A stretch of DNA of 64,000 nt from Clostridium sp. M62/1 (lineage in GTDB: Bacteria > Bacillota > Clostridia > Lachnospirales > Lachnospiraceae), in contig NZ_CP085988.1 of assembly GCF_020736365.1 (NCBI RefSeq), forward strand, positions 998,001-1,062,000. The letters are read 5' to 3'. Made by a program: the position numbers and the translations under genes. This document shows positions 34,854-43,371 of the stretch, piece by piece. Each line of letters opens with the position of its first letter. Position 1 is the first letter of the stretch. Under the pieces are notes generated by a model. It ran no database searches. It was not told the origin of the DNA and was given only the letters and a program-made list of their open reading frames with translations.

Positions 34854-36185
34854 ATGAACGAGAGAGAAGCCCGCAGGCAGATCCTTGATCTGGTTGCCGA
34901 TTATTGCAGGGAATATCATAATAAAAAGGCGCCCTTTAAGGCAGGGGACAGGATCCCCTACGCGTCCCGGGTATATGATGAGCAGGAGATGGTCAATCTG
35001 GTGGACAGTGCGCTGGAATTCTGGCTGACCTCGGGACGGTACACGGATGAGTTTGAGGAGGAGCTGGCAAAATATCTGGGGGTAAGGTACTGCTCCCTGG
35101 TAAACTCCGGCTCCTCGGCGAACCTGGTGGCCTTTATGACCCTGACCTCCCCGCTTCTCGGAGAGCGCAGGGTGAAGAGAGGGGATGAGGTGATCACGGT
35201 GGCCGCAGGCTTCCCCACAACCGTGACCCCGGTGATCCAGTACGGGGCGGTTCCCGTGTTTGTGGACGTCACAATCCCCCAGTACAATATTGACGTGACC
35301 AGGCTGGAGGAGGCCCTGTCAGAAAAGACCAAGGCGATGATGATTGCCCATACTCTGGGAAATCCCTTTGACCTGGGGGCAGTGAAGCAGTTCTGCGACA
35401 GACACGAGCTGTGGCTGGTGGAGGACAACTGCGATGCTCTGGGAAGCCGCTACGAGATAGACGGAACCATGAAGTTTACAGGAACGGTGGGAGACATCGG
35501 AACATCCAGCTTCTATCCGCCCCACCACATGACCATGGGAGAGGGAGGCGCGGTCTACACAGACAACCCTCTTTTAAATAAGATTGCCCGCTCCTTCCGC
35601 GACTGGGGACGGGACTGTGTCTGCCCGTCCGGCCATGACAATCTCTGCGGCCACCGCTTTGACCGCCAGTATGGGGAGCTGCCCTTAGGATATGACCACA
35701 AGTATGTGTACTCCCATTTTGGCTATAATTTAAAGGCCACGGATCTGCAGGCCGCTGTGGGCTGCGCCCAGCTCAAAAAATTCCCGTCCTTCGTGGAGAG
35801 GAGAAAGCACAACTTCGCCCGCTTAAGAGAGGGACTTAAGGGAACAGAGGAGAAGCTGATTCTGCCGGAGGCCTGCCCCCACTCTGATCCGAGCTGGTTC
35901 GGATTTCTCATCACCTGCCGGGAGGGCGTCGACAGAAACAGAGTGGTCCAGTATGTGGAGGAGAGAGGAGTCCAGACCAGGATGCTCTTTGCTGGAAACC
36001 TGATCAAGCACCCCTGCTTTGATGAGATGAGAGCAGACGGCCAGGGATACCGGGTAGCCGGAACCCTTGAGAATACAGACCGTATCATGGCGGATACCTT
36101 CTGGGTAGGCGTTTATCCGGGAATGACTGACGAGATGATCGATTACATGGCGTCTGTGATCCGGGAGGCTATCGATACGCTTTAG
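34854..36185 (+). CDS. rfbH: CDP-4-dehydro-6-deoxyglucose 3-dehydrase (E1)
   Basis: A 443-residue enzyme of the DegT/DnrJ/EryC1 fold that uses pyridoxamine phosphate. In place of the usual Schiff-base lysine it has histidine in YPPHHMTMGEGG near residue 223, the hallmark of E1. Cysteines in RDCVCPSGHDNLCG (about residues 252-264) match the [2Fe-2S] site. It starts C3 deoxygenation toward CDP-3,6-dideoxyhexoses. The reductase partner E3 (RfbI/AscD type) and a final C4 reductase or epimerase are not seen here. A GAAAGGATAGA site precedes ATG 34854. Confidence 0.94.
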   Translation: MNEREARRQILDLVADYCREYHNKKAPFKAGDRIPYASRVYDEQEMVNLVDSALEFWLTSGRYTDEFEEELAKYLGVRYCSLVNSGSSANLVAFMTLTSPLLGERRVKRGDEVITVAAGFPTTVTPVIQYGAVPVFVDVTIPQYNIDVTRLEEALSEKTKAMMIAHTLGNPFDLGAVKQFCDRHELWLVEDNCDALGSRYEIDGTMKFTGTVGDIGTSSFYPPHHMTMGEGGAVYTDNPLLNKIARSFRDWGRDCVCPSGHDNLCGHRFDRQYGELPLGYDHKYVYSHFGYNLKATDLQAAVGCAQLKKFPSFVERRKHNFARLREGLKGTEEKLILPEACPHSDPSWFGFLITCREGVDRNRVVQYVEERGVQTRMLFAGNLIKHPCFDEMRADGQGYRVAGTLENTDRIMADTFWVGVYPGMTDEMIDYMASVIREAIDTL

Positions 36186-36264
36186 GCCATAGCCTGCAGA
36201 AAGCAGGGGGAGACAGAGGACAGGCAGAAGCTGCCGAACGAAAAAAGCCGGAGGGAGCTATTTC

Positions 36265-37113
36265 ATGGAAGAGAGGGAACACAGTGACCTGACGAGGGTT
36301 CACGAGGCAAATTTAAAGCTGTTAAAGGAGATTGACCGGATCTGCCGAAAGTACCGGATCCAGTATATGCTGGATTCGGGAACGCTTCTGGGAGCTGTCC
36401 GCCATAAGGGCTTTATTCCCTGGGACGACGATGCGGATGTGGTGTTCACCCGCCCCAACTACGAAAAATTCCTGAAAGTGGCAGAGCGTGAGCTTCCGAA
36501 AGGGATGACGCTTCTGAGGCCCCAGGATATACGGGGAGGACGGGTGTTCTACGACTTCACCACAAGGATTCTGTACGACAACAGCCGCGTCCACGAGGAC
36601 AATGGGCAGATGCGCTTCTACGAGGGGAAGCTGAACCATCTCTGGGTGGACCTCTTTGTTCTGGACCGTCTGCCGGAGGGAAAATTCGGGGCATTTTTTG
36701 CCAAATTTCTTCAGAAGGTGGTCTACGGCATGGCCATCGGACACAGGGATCAGATTGACTTTTCCAAGTACAGCCTGGCGGACAAGGTGAGAGTGGGAGT
36801 TCTCTCCACAGTGGGAAAACTGATTCCCATGCCGTTTCTCATAAAGCTTCAGACGGTGCTTGCGGCCAAGGACTGGAAGAAAAAGACGGACAAACGGTAT
36901 TACAGCAACTACCAGCCGGACTATCTCTATGTGACGCTGGATGCGGACTGGTGCGAGGAAACCGTGGATTTGGAATTTGAGGACACAGTCCTCATGGCGC
37001 CCAAGGGGTACGATCACGTGCTGACCTGGATTTACGGCGACTATATGAAGCTGCCGCCGAAGGAAAAGCAGGTTCCGGCCCATTCCAGCATCGAGATCGA
37101 GATTCTGGATTAG
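36265..37113 (+). CDS. LicD family transferase
   Basis: A 282-residue cytoplasmic protein of the LicD/FKRP nucleotidyltransferase-like family. The metal-binding signature is complete: YMLDSGTLLGAVRHKGFIPWDDDADVVF around residues 33-60. LicD proteins attach phosphocholine or another CDP-linked polyol-phosphate to glycans. Here it follows three CDP-sugar genes, so a CDP-activated donor fits. The actual donor is unknown. It is in line with the glycosyltransferase that ends the locus. Confidence 0.9.
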   Translation: MEEREHSDLTRVHEANLKLLKEIDRICRKYRIQYMLDSGTLLGAVRHKGFIPWDDDADVVFTRPNYEKFLKVAERELPKGMTLLRPQDIRGGRVFYDFTTRILYDNSRVHEDNGQMRFYEGKLNHLWVDLFVLDRLPEGKFGAFFAKFLQKVVYGMAIGHRDQIDFSKYSLADKVRVGVLSTVGKLIPMPFLIKLQTVLAAKDWKKKTDKRYYSNYQPDYLYVTLDADWCEETVDLEFEDTVLMAPKGYDHVLTWIYGDYMKLPPKEKQVPAHSSIEIEILD

Positions 37114-37219
37114 GGGGCGGCAGGACGTGCCGGGATGTACGGAAAGCCTGTTTTGCAGAAGAGGACGTGGATGGGCCTCAGAAGCATGCAGGAAGCTTGT
37201 CTGACAGGAGTAAACGCAA

Positions 37220-38191
37220 ATGAAGAAAATTTCGATTATTGTTTCGGTATATAATGAGGAATCTGCCCTGAGGCAGTTTTACAGTGAGTCAAAGCCTGTG
37301 TTTGACGGCCTTCCCTGGGATTACGAGATGCTGTTTGTCAATGACGGCAGCACGGACGGCTCCCTCGCCATACTGAAGGAGCTGGCCGGCCGCGATGAGA
37401 AGGTAAAGCTCGTAAATTTTTCCAGAAACTTTGGCCATGAGGCTGCCATGATCGCCGGGATTGACCACTTTGACGGAGATGCACTGGTGTGCATGGATGC
37501 GGATCTGCAGCATCCGCCGGAGTGCGTGAGACAGATTATTGAAAAATTTGAGGAGGGATATGAGGTCATCAACATGGTGCGGACGAAGAACAAGTCTGCG
37601 GGCCTCATTAAAAATATAACCTCCGGCGGTTTCTACAAGGTGATCAATACCATCTCTGATGTAAAGCTGGAAGCCAACGCTTCCGACTTCTTTGCCATGA
37701 CGGCCAATGCGGCCCAGGTGCTGAAGCAAAGCTACAGGGAGAAGGTGCGCTTCCTGAGAGGGTATGTGCAGAACATCGGCTTTAACCGCACCAATATCGA
37801 GTACGAAGCCAGGGCCAGAGTGGCGGGAGAGAGCAAGTACAGCCTGAAAAAGCTGTTCAAATTTTCCATTAATACGATACTTTGCTTCTCGGACCTTCCA
37901 TTAAAGCTGGGAATCTATTCAGGCATTATCGTGGGACTTTTAGGTGTGTTTGTGATGATCTACACTATCTACGGAAGAGTAGTCCACGGAGCGCCAAGCG
38001 GATACGCGACGATTGTGGTGCTGCTCTGCTTTATGTTCGCCATGCTGTTTATGCTGGTGGGGATCATCGGAGAGTATATCGCAATCCTCTTTACAGAGTT
38101 AAAGGACAGGCCGATCTATATCGTCAAGGAGACGCAGAACATAGACGGAAGGAAGAATCCGGACGGAAAAAACTGCGTGGAGGAGCGCTGA
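37220..38191 (+). CDS. Family 2 glycosyltransferase with C-terminal membrane anchor
   Basis: A 323-residue GtrB/DPM1-like enzyme. The GT2 fold begins ISIIVSVYNEE, with FVNDGSTDGS and the metal-binding CMDADLQHPPE. Two membrane helices occupy about residues 230-295. Such enzymes load a sugar onto undecaprenyl phosphate on the inner face of the membrane, giving a donor for GT-C enzymes like those encoded upstream. The sugar is unknown. It is the last gene of the glycan locus, followed by a terminator-like hairpin. Confidence 0.9.
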   Translation: MKKISIIVSVYNEESALRQFYSESKPVFDGLPWDYEMLFVNDGSTDGSLAILKELAGRDEKVKLVNFSRNFGHEAAMIAGIDHFDGDALVCMDADLQHPPECVRQIIEKFEEGYEVINMVRTKNKSAGLIKNITSGGFYKVINTISDVKLEANASDFFAMTANAAQVLKQSYREKVRFLRGYVQNIGFNRTNIEYEARARVAGESKYSLKKLFKFSINTILCFSDLPLKLGIYSGIIVGLLGVFVMIYTIYGRVVHGAPSGYATIVVLLCFMFAMLFMLVGIIGEYIAILFTELKDRPIYIVKETQNIDGRKNPDGKNCVEER

Positions 38192-38246
38192 GAGCGCGGC
38201 TGTCAGACGAAATAAGAGAAGGAAAAGGCAGAGTGAGAAAAATGGT

Positions 38247-38292
38247 GCCCCAGGCGGCCCGGTGAAAGGATTCCGGCGAAGCCTGGGGCCTT
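38247..38292 (+). terminator. Terminator-like hairpin after the glycan locus
   Basis: Arms GCCCCAGGC (38247-38255) and GCCTGGGGC (38281-38289) enclose a 25-base loop with its own short stem. Only CTTT follows, so termination may be weak. Confidence 0.6.
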
Positions 38293-38418
38293 TGGTATGT
38301 AAAGGATTTTTTAAGAAACCGCTGAAAATATGAAGATTTTTTGAATTTTTCAAAAATCCCTGTAAAAACAAGGAGGGATATTATATAATACCAATTACGA
38401 AGTAAGGAGGTATACGCA

Positions 38419-39051
38419 ATGAAAAAAATCCTGGTTTTATTGGCCTGCGCTGCTGCGCTGTCTGGATGCGCTCCCAAGAGCAACATTGTCCAGCCTGACA
38501 GTACAGAAGGGACAGTAGCAGGAGAGCCGGACTTTGATGTGAAGGATGATGTAGAGATTGACTGGCAGCAGGCAAGCACAGACGCAGAGGATATGTTTGA
38601 GGACACCGACGAATACCCTTACAGCGTGGACTTCCATTTCCTGCTTGAGCCGGAGAAAAAAGAGATTATGCTTGTCTGGGTGGTGAAGGATGACTTCCCA
38701 TCCTCAGAGCTTGCTGAATATGCAGATACACTGATAAAGGGATTTAACGATATGATTGCCACACAGGACTTTTCCATCGAAAGGTCCAGCGACACGTCCT
38801 ACGGCGGGCTCTGGAAGAGGTACGGACTTTCCTTCGGCATTGCCCCTGAGAGCACCCAGGATGATGAGTCCACCTGGCTGATCAGCGCAAGCTACCCGGC
38901 AGGAACAGAATTTGTACTTCCAAGCGCCGGCGAGATTCAGAAAGCTATGGACAGAGCAGAAAGCGGGGAGAGCTCAGAGGATACAGCTTCCGCTGAGAGT
39001 ACGGACGCTGCAGGTGAAACTCAGGGAGCCTCAGAAGCGGCAGCCCAGTAG
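38419..39051 (+). CDS. Lipoprotein of unknown function
   Basis: A 210-residue secreted lipoprotein. The signal peptide ends in LSGC, so Cys16 should be lipidated. The mature part is acidic. It holds one compact domain (about residues 55-165, with alternating strands such as YSVDFHFLL and IMLVWVVKDD), followed by a Ser/Glu/Ala-rich tail. An AAGGAGGT site and a TATAAT-like box at 38381-38390 lie upstream. It is monocistronic, bounded by a terminator at 39151-39183. No homologous family was recognised. Confidence 0.7.
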   Translation: MKKILVLLACAAALSGCAPKSNIVQPDSTEGTVAGEPDFDVKDDVEIDWQQASTDAEDMFEDTDEYPYSVDFHFLLEPEKKEIMLVWVVKDDFPSSELAEYADTLIKGFNDMIATQDFSIERSSDTSYGGLWKRYGLSFGIAPESTQDDESTWLISASYPAGTEFVLPSAGEIQKAMDRAESGESSEDTASAESTDAAGETQGASEAAAQ

Positions 39052-39150
39052 AGGCCTCAGTCTGTGGGAAGGCTCTGAGACGTTTTGCTGAGAGAAGTGA
39101 AGTGGCAGAAAACGGCAGGAAAAGCATATATAGTACAGGAAAAACGAAGC

Positions 39151-39183
39151 GGGCGGCGCCTATTGGGCGCAGGCCCGTTTTTT
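39151..39183 (+). terminator. Terminator after the lipoprotein gene
   Basis: A GC-rich imperfect stem (CGGGC/GCCCG arms with an inner GCGCC/GGGCGC) is followed by GTTTTTT. Its T-run leads straight into the first 94-bp repeat. Confidence 0.7.
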
Positions 39184-39186
39184 ATA

Positions 39187-39280
39187 TAACGGGAAACTTC
39201 GTTCCCCGTTATATAAAAACGCTCCGCGGGGATCGCACTGCGGCGAAAAGGAAGAATGCCGCTTTCGCGACCCGCCGCAG
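39187..39280 (+). repeat. 94-bp direct repeat, copy 1
   Basis: Identical to 39316-39409. It starts inside a perfect hairpin (arms 39181-39193 and 39205-39217, TTTATATAACGGG) and contains a GCGGC/GCCGC stem further on. No gene is encoded. It resembles a small dispersed structured repeat. Confidence 0.9.
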
Positions 39281-39285
39281 GCGGA

Positions 39286-39306
39286 GAATCCTGCAAAGCA
39301 GGATTC
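39286..39306 (+). repeat. Perfect hairpin between the two 94-bp repeats
   Basis: GAATCCTGC and GCAGGATTC arms with an AAA loop, followed by TTTC. It separates the two copies of the 94-bp repeat. Confidence 0.8.
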
Positions 39307-39315
39307 TTTCTTGTT

Positions 39316-39409
39316 TAACGGGAAACTTCGTTCCCCGTTATATAAAAACGCTCCGCGGGGATCGCACTGCGGCGAAAAGGAAGAATGCCGCTTTCGCGAC
39401 CCGCCGCAG
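39316..39409 (+). repeat. 94-bp direct repeat, copy 2
   Basis: A perfect copy of 39187-39280 at a 129-base offset. It lacks the upstream ATATA arm, so the first hairpin is shorter here. The following 63 bases lead into the promoter of the ABC operon. Confidence 0.9.
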
Positions 39410-39472
39410 ATGGAAAACGCCTGCACGGAACTTGTCCCTTTGGAGGCAGCGTGAAAAAAATAAAAGTTTTGC

Positions 39473-39501
39473 TTTACAAAAACGCTTTACTATGCTACTA
39501 T
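39473..39501 (+). promoter_or_regulatory. Promoter of the second amino-acid ABC operon
   Basis: TTTACA (39473-39478), a 17-base spacer and TACTAT (39496-39501). The leader of about 100 bases to the ATG at 39610 carries no recognised riboswitch. Confidence 0.7.
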
Positions 39502-39609
39502 GATAGCACGATAAAAAACGACATGTTAATCATGCCTGGCACACCCTGAGCGAGAAGGGACTGCAGATGGGAAGCAGGCAGCACCACAGAATTGAGGAGG
39601 AAAACGATT

Positions 39610-40518
39610 ATGAAAAAGAAAGTATTCAGTGTAATGACAGCAGCAGCCTTAGTATTTTCCCTGACCGCCTGCTCCACAAACGCTAAGACGGAGGAGCCTG
39701 AGACAGCGGCGCAGAGCTCGGCAAGCCAGACAGAAGCTGCAGGAGCAGAGACGGCAGAATCTTCAGGTGGGGCTTCGGCAGAAGCGGGAGAAAAGGCCGC
39801 ATCAGGAGAGACCAAGGCAGCGGGAGATACCTTTACCGTAGGTTTTGATCAGGATTTTCCGCCTATGGGCTTCGTAGGGGACGACGGAGAGTACACAGGC
39901 TTTGACCTGGAACTGGCGGCAGAGGTGGCTGACCGCCTGGGACTTACCTTTGTTCCTCAGCCAATCGCCTGGGATGCAAAAAACATGGAACTGGAATCCG
40001 GAAACATCGACTGTATCTGGAACGGTTTCACCATGACAGGCAGGGAGGATGAGTACACCTGGTCTGAGCCGTATATGGAAAACAGTCAGGTAGTGGTGGT
40101 TCTGGAGGATTCAGGAATTGAGTCCACAGCCGATCTGGCCGGAAAGATTGTGGAGGTTCAGGCTGACTCCTCCGCAGAGGCTGCGCTGAAAGAGATGCCG
40201 GAGCTGACAGAGAGCTTTGCAGCCCTTCAGACAACGCCGGATTATAATACGGCATTTATGGATTTGGAAATGGGAAGCGTGGACGCCATTGCCATGGATG
40301 TGATCGTGGCCGGCTACCAGCTCCAGCAGCGGGACGGAGGATTCAAGATCCTTGACGACACGCTGGCGTCTGAGGAGTATGCCATCGGCTTTAAGAAGGG
40401 AAATGAGGCGCTGAGAGATCAGGTTCAGACAGTTCTCGATGAGATGGCGTCAGACGGAACCATGAAGGAAATCTCCGAGAAGTGGTTTGGAGAAGATATT
40501 ACGACAATCGGCAAATAA
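39610..40518 (+). CDS. Polar amino-acid ABC transporter substrate-binding lipoprotein
   Basis: A 302-residue SBP_bac_3 protein. The signal peptide ends in SLTAC, so Cys21 is the lipid anchor. A Glu/Ala/Ser-rich linker of about 50 residues leads to the binding domain: FTVGFDQDFPPMGF, GEYTGFDLELAAEVADRLG, NGFTMTGRE and a C-terminal SEKWFG. The start is ATG 39610 after GAGGAGG. It heads a complete three-gene importer. Confidence 0.93.
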   Translation: MKKKVFSVMTAAALVFSLTACSTNAKTEEPETAAQSSASQTEAAGAETAESSGGASAEAGEKAASGETKAAGDTFTVGFDQDFPPMGFVGDDGEYTGFDLELAAEVADRLGLTFVPQPIAWDAKNMELESGNIDCIWNGFTMTGREDEYTWSEPYMENSQVVVVLEDSGIESTADLAGKIVEVQADSSAEAALKEMPELTESFAALQTTPDYNTAFMDLEMGSVDAIAMDVIVAGYQLQQRDGGFKILDDTLASEEYAIGFKKGNEALRDQVQTVLDEMASDGTMKEISEKWFGEDITTIGK

Positions 40519-40561
40519 GAGAGCCGCATCAGGATAACACAGAACAGGGGACGAAACAGCC

Positions 40562-41212
40562 ATGGATTTAGTTCAGATTTTAAAACAGCTTGCAGGAGGC
40601 ATGGGAACCAGCATTGAGATCTTTGCAGTGACGCTCATCTTTTCCCTTCCTCTCGGGCTTCTCATCTCATTCGGGAGAATGTCAAAGAATCCCGTCATAA
40701 GGACGATCGTTAAGTTTTACATATCCATTATGAGGGGAACGCCCTTGATGCTTCAGCTTATGGTGGTGTATTTCGGCCCCTATTACCTGCTGGGAATCCG
40801 GGTGGGAAATGATTACCGGCTGTGGGCGGCCTTTATTGGCTTTGTGATCAACTATGCGGCCTATTTTGCGGAAATTTACCGCAGCGGTATTCAGTCCATG
40901 CCGGCCGGCCAGTATGAGGCTGCAAAGATGCTGGGCTACAGCAGGACGCAGACCTTCTTTCGAATTATCTTTCCCCAGGTGATAAAGCGGATTCTGCCTT
41001 CCATCACGAATGAGGTGATCACTCTTGTGAAGGACACCTCCCTGGCATTTACCATCAGCGTGATGGAAATGTTCACAGTCGCCAAGGCTCTGGCCTCCTC
41101 TCAGGTCAGCATGATTCCCTTTGTGGCGGCGGGACTGTTTTACTATGTATTTAACCTTTTAGTGGCTGTAGTGATGGAGCATGCGGAAAAAAGGCTGAAT
41201 TATTACAGCTGA
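40562..41212 (+). CDS. Polar amino-acid ABC transporter permease
   Basis: A 216-residue HisM/GlnP-type permease with about five membrane segments: SIMRGTPLMLQL, NYAAYFAEIYRSGIQSMPAGQYEAAKMLGYS (the EAA loop) and LVKDTSLAFTISVMEM. It follows the binding protein by 43 bases and shares the family and operon plan of the permease at 17155-17820, but is clearly a separate transporter. Confidence 0.94.
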   Translation: MDLVQILKQLAGGMGTSIEIFAVTLIFSLPLGLLISFGRMSKNPVIRTIVKFYISIMRGTPLMLQLMVVYFGPYYLLGIRVGNDYRLWAAFIGFVINYAAYFAEIYRSGIQSMPAGQYEAAKMLGYSRTQTFFRIIFPQVIKRILPSITNEVITLVKDTSLAFTISVMEMFTVAKALASSQVSMIPFVAAGLFYYVFNLLVAVVMEHAEKRLNYYS

Positions 41213-41288
41213 CAGAAGGCCTGGCCGGAAAGGCTGAGGCAGCATGTCCTGATAATTAGGAAGAAAAGGCAGATAGGCGGATATAGGG

Positions 41289-42059
41289 ATGAATATATTA
41301 GAGATCAAAAACATTGAAAAATCTTTTGGAGAAAATAAGGTGCTCAGGGATATTTCTCTGAGCGTAAAGGACGGGGAGATCGTATCGGTGATCGGCCCGT
41401 CAGGCTCGGGAAAATCCACACTTCTCAGGTGTGCCTGCATGCTGGAAACCATGGACAGGGGTTCTGTGGTCTATGAGGGAGAACCGGCAGTCTGGAATGA
41501 GGGGGACGGCCGGGTACAGTACGCGGACAAAAAGAGGCTTAGGGAGCTGCGCGCTCTCTACGGACTTGTCTTCCAGAATTTCAATCTGTTTCCTCATTAC
41601 TCCGTTCTCAGAAATGTCATGGACGCGCCCATCCATGTTCAGAAACGGGGGCGCGACGAGGTGAAAAGGGAGGCCATGGCTCTTCTGGAAAAGATGGGAC
41701 TCTCAGACAAGGCGGACATGTATCCCTGCCAGCTGTCCGGAGGCCAGCAGCAGAGGGTGGCCATCGCCAGGGCTCTGGCCCTGAATCCTAAAATCCTGTT
41801 TTTTGACGAGCCCACCTCAGCGCTGGATCCGGAGCTGACCCAGGAGGTTTTAAAGGTAATCAAGTCCCTGGCAGACCTGAAAATTGCCATGGTGATTGTC
41901 ACCCATGAGATGGCATTTGCAAAGGATATATCCGACCGGGTCATCTTCATGGCAGGCGGAGTCATTGTGGAGGAGGGAAGTCCGGAGCAGGTGTTCGCCT
42001 CAGACAATGAGAGGACGAGGGCGTTTCTCGGTAAGTATTACGAGAAAACGGAAGGCTGA
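41289..42059 (+). CDS. Polar amino-acid ABC transporter ATPase
   Basis: A 256-residue ATPase of normal GlnQ length, unlike the fusion at 17831-19027. Walker [11 protein letters not shown]-loop [12 protein letters not shown], signature [15 protein letters not shown], Walker [15 protein letters not shown] and the switch His in VTHEMAF are all present. A hairpin (GCTGCCTG/CAGGCAGC, 42063-42087) follows the stop by three bases. Confidence 0.95.
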   Translation: MNILEIKNIEKSFGENKVLRDISLSVKDGEIVSVIGPSGSGKSTLLRCACMLETMDRGSVVYEGEPAVWNEGDGRVQYADKKRLRELRALYGLVFQNFNLFPHYSVLRNVMDAPIHVQKRGRDEVKREAMALLEKMGLSDKADMYPCQLSGGQQQRVAIARALALNPKILFFDEPTSALDPELTQEVLKVIKSLADLKIAMVIVTHEMAFAKDISDRVIFMAGGVIVEEGSPEQVFASDNERTRAFLGKYYEKTEG

Positions 42060-42062
42060 GAC

Positions 42063-42087
42063 GCTGCCTGCCTAGCTTACAGGCAGC
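42063..42087. terminator. Hairpin shared by convergent genes
   Basis: GCTGCCTG and CAGGCAGC arms around a nine-base loop. It contains the last codons of the minus-strand phospholipase-like gene. No T-run follows on the plus strand, so it may be only a partial terminator. Confidence 0.5.
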
Positions 42088-43049
42088 CCGCTGTGATAGG
42101 AATAATTTCCAAGCTCTGTGAGGAGCTGGTGGAAATCCTGCTCTTCCAAGGGAACGCTGCTGGACAGGCAGGCGTTGAAGAAATAGTAGGCACTGCTCAC
42201 CTTTCTGAGAGTCAGGTGAAACAGATCCACAAAGGAGTCGGTGGAGGCCAGCGCCTTGTTCCACGGGTTGCACCAGGGCTCGTGATCCAGGTTGCAGCAC
42301 TTCCTGGGCTGGGTGAAAGTGTCTGTCACCAGCTTTGCCGAGGCCACCGGGTGGCTCACAAAGATAGATTCCACCAGGGCGATGCCGCCTCTTTTTTTGC
42401 CGGATTTGTCTGCCAGAGTCCGGCAGCCAAAGCGCATGGCCCAGATAGAGCGGTGCACCATGGAAGGCTTTACCTGGAAGTTATTCCGGTAGGTGATAGG
42501 ATAGTAGGCGTCATTGATGCAGCTTGACAGAAAATGTGATACGAACTGCATTTCCTGTCCGTTCAGGCAGATGGTGGCCGTCTGATTAAATTCAGACGGC
42601 TTTTTCTTTTTATATTTATACAGGAGAATAGCGTCAATATCATTTTCCAGCGCCGCATGTCTGCCGTGATGGACGGCGGACGGGTTGGAAACGTCATAGC
42701 CGATTCGGCCGTACACGTAAGGATGACAGACATAGTCTGCGATGTAGTGGTTCATAAAACCTGCCAGATAGGCGACAGCCTGCTCCCGCTGCTGCTTCGA
42801 CTTCAGATGGGAGAGGCGGTTCAGGGAGCACCGGAAAAACTCATTGACATGGTGCTCGTGCATGTAGGAGCCCACGTTTCTGTAATCCCTGTGCCGCAGG
42901 ACGGGAATATAGTAAAAGAACATATCCGGCCCCTGCAGACCCAGCTGGTAGAGCCAGCGGTGTTTTGCAATAATGTGCTTGAGCTGGTTGTTTGGAAGAT
43001 CATTGTAGGATTTCATGCCAAAAATATAGTGAGTAGTAAAACCTGGCAT
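42072..43049 (-). CDS. Zinc-dependent phospholipase C-like protein
   Basis: A 325-residue protein of the Zn_dep_PLPC family. Histidine and aspartate ligands are visible in MPGFTTHYIFG, LGLQGPDMFFYY, MHEHHVNEFF and AGFMNHYIADYVCHPY. Many cytoplasmic homologues in Firmicutes lack a signal peptide, as here, and their substrate is unknown. The histidine pattern rather than a measured activity supports the call. Its gene converges on the ABC operon. Confidence 0.85.
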   Translation of the reverse strand: MPGFTTHYIFGMKSYNDLPNNQLKHIIAKHRWLYQLGLQGPDMFFYYIPVLRHRDYRNVGSYMHEHHVNEFFRCSLNRLSHLKSKQQREQAVAYLAGFMNHYIADYVCHPYVYGRIGYDVSNPSAVHHGRHAALENDIDAILLYKYKKKKPSEFNQTATICLNGQEMQFVSHFLSSCINDAYYPITYRNNFQVKPSMVHRSIWAMRFGCRTLADKSGKKRGGIALVESIFVSHPVASAKLVTDTFTQPRKCCNLDHEPWCNPWNKALASTDSFVDLFHLTLRKVSSAYYFFNACLSSSVPLEEQDFHQLLTELGNYSYHSGLPVS

Positions 43050-43132
43050 AGCGAAAAGCCCTCTTTCTTCATTAATTCGAGCAGGGAATCCGGCCCATGA
43101 GACGTGTATATCCGTTCCCGCTTTGGAGTTAG

Positions 43133-43221
43133 TATATCACAGGCACAGCCTGTGATCGTCATTCGCCGCTCGCCTTGCGTGAGCAAGCTCCCGCAGGCTC
43201 GCTTGCGCTCATTATATCACA
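43133..43221. repeat. Structured intergenic element flanked by TATATCACA
   Basis: Direct copies of TATATCACA (43133-43141 and 43213-43221) enclose a perfect hairpin ATCACAGGC/GCCTGTGAT (43136-43156) and an imperfect GC-rich stem (GTGAGCAAGC with GCTTGCGCTC). The rest of the 322-base gap shows only a 14-bp tandem repeat near the next gene. Confidence 0.6.
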
Positions 43222-43305
43222 AAATTTTCGGCAGGTGCAGGGGGAAAGTGTAAAATATAAAAGGCCCATGGAAAATATGGCAGGGAGAAGACGGGGAGAT
43301 GTAAT

Positions 43306-43333
43306 ATATTCAAAGTAACATATTCAAAGGAAC
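43306..43333 (+). repeat. 14-bp tandem repeat upstream of the AGCS gene
   Basis: Two units of ATATTCAAAGKAAC lie directly upstream of the symporter gene. They could be a regulator-binding site or a slippage product. Confidence 0.6.
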
Positions 43334-43371
43334 GGGGGAATAAATAGTTAAAAAGGACATTGGCATGAAAT

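Noticed and set aside
39102..39503. Frame of 133 residues with internal repeats over the 94-bp duplications
   Set aside because: It exists only because the DNA repeat lacks stops in that frame; stems and lack of a ribosome-binding site argue for non-coding DNA.
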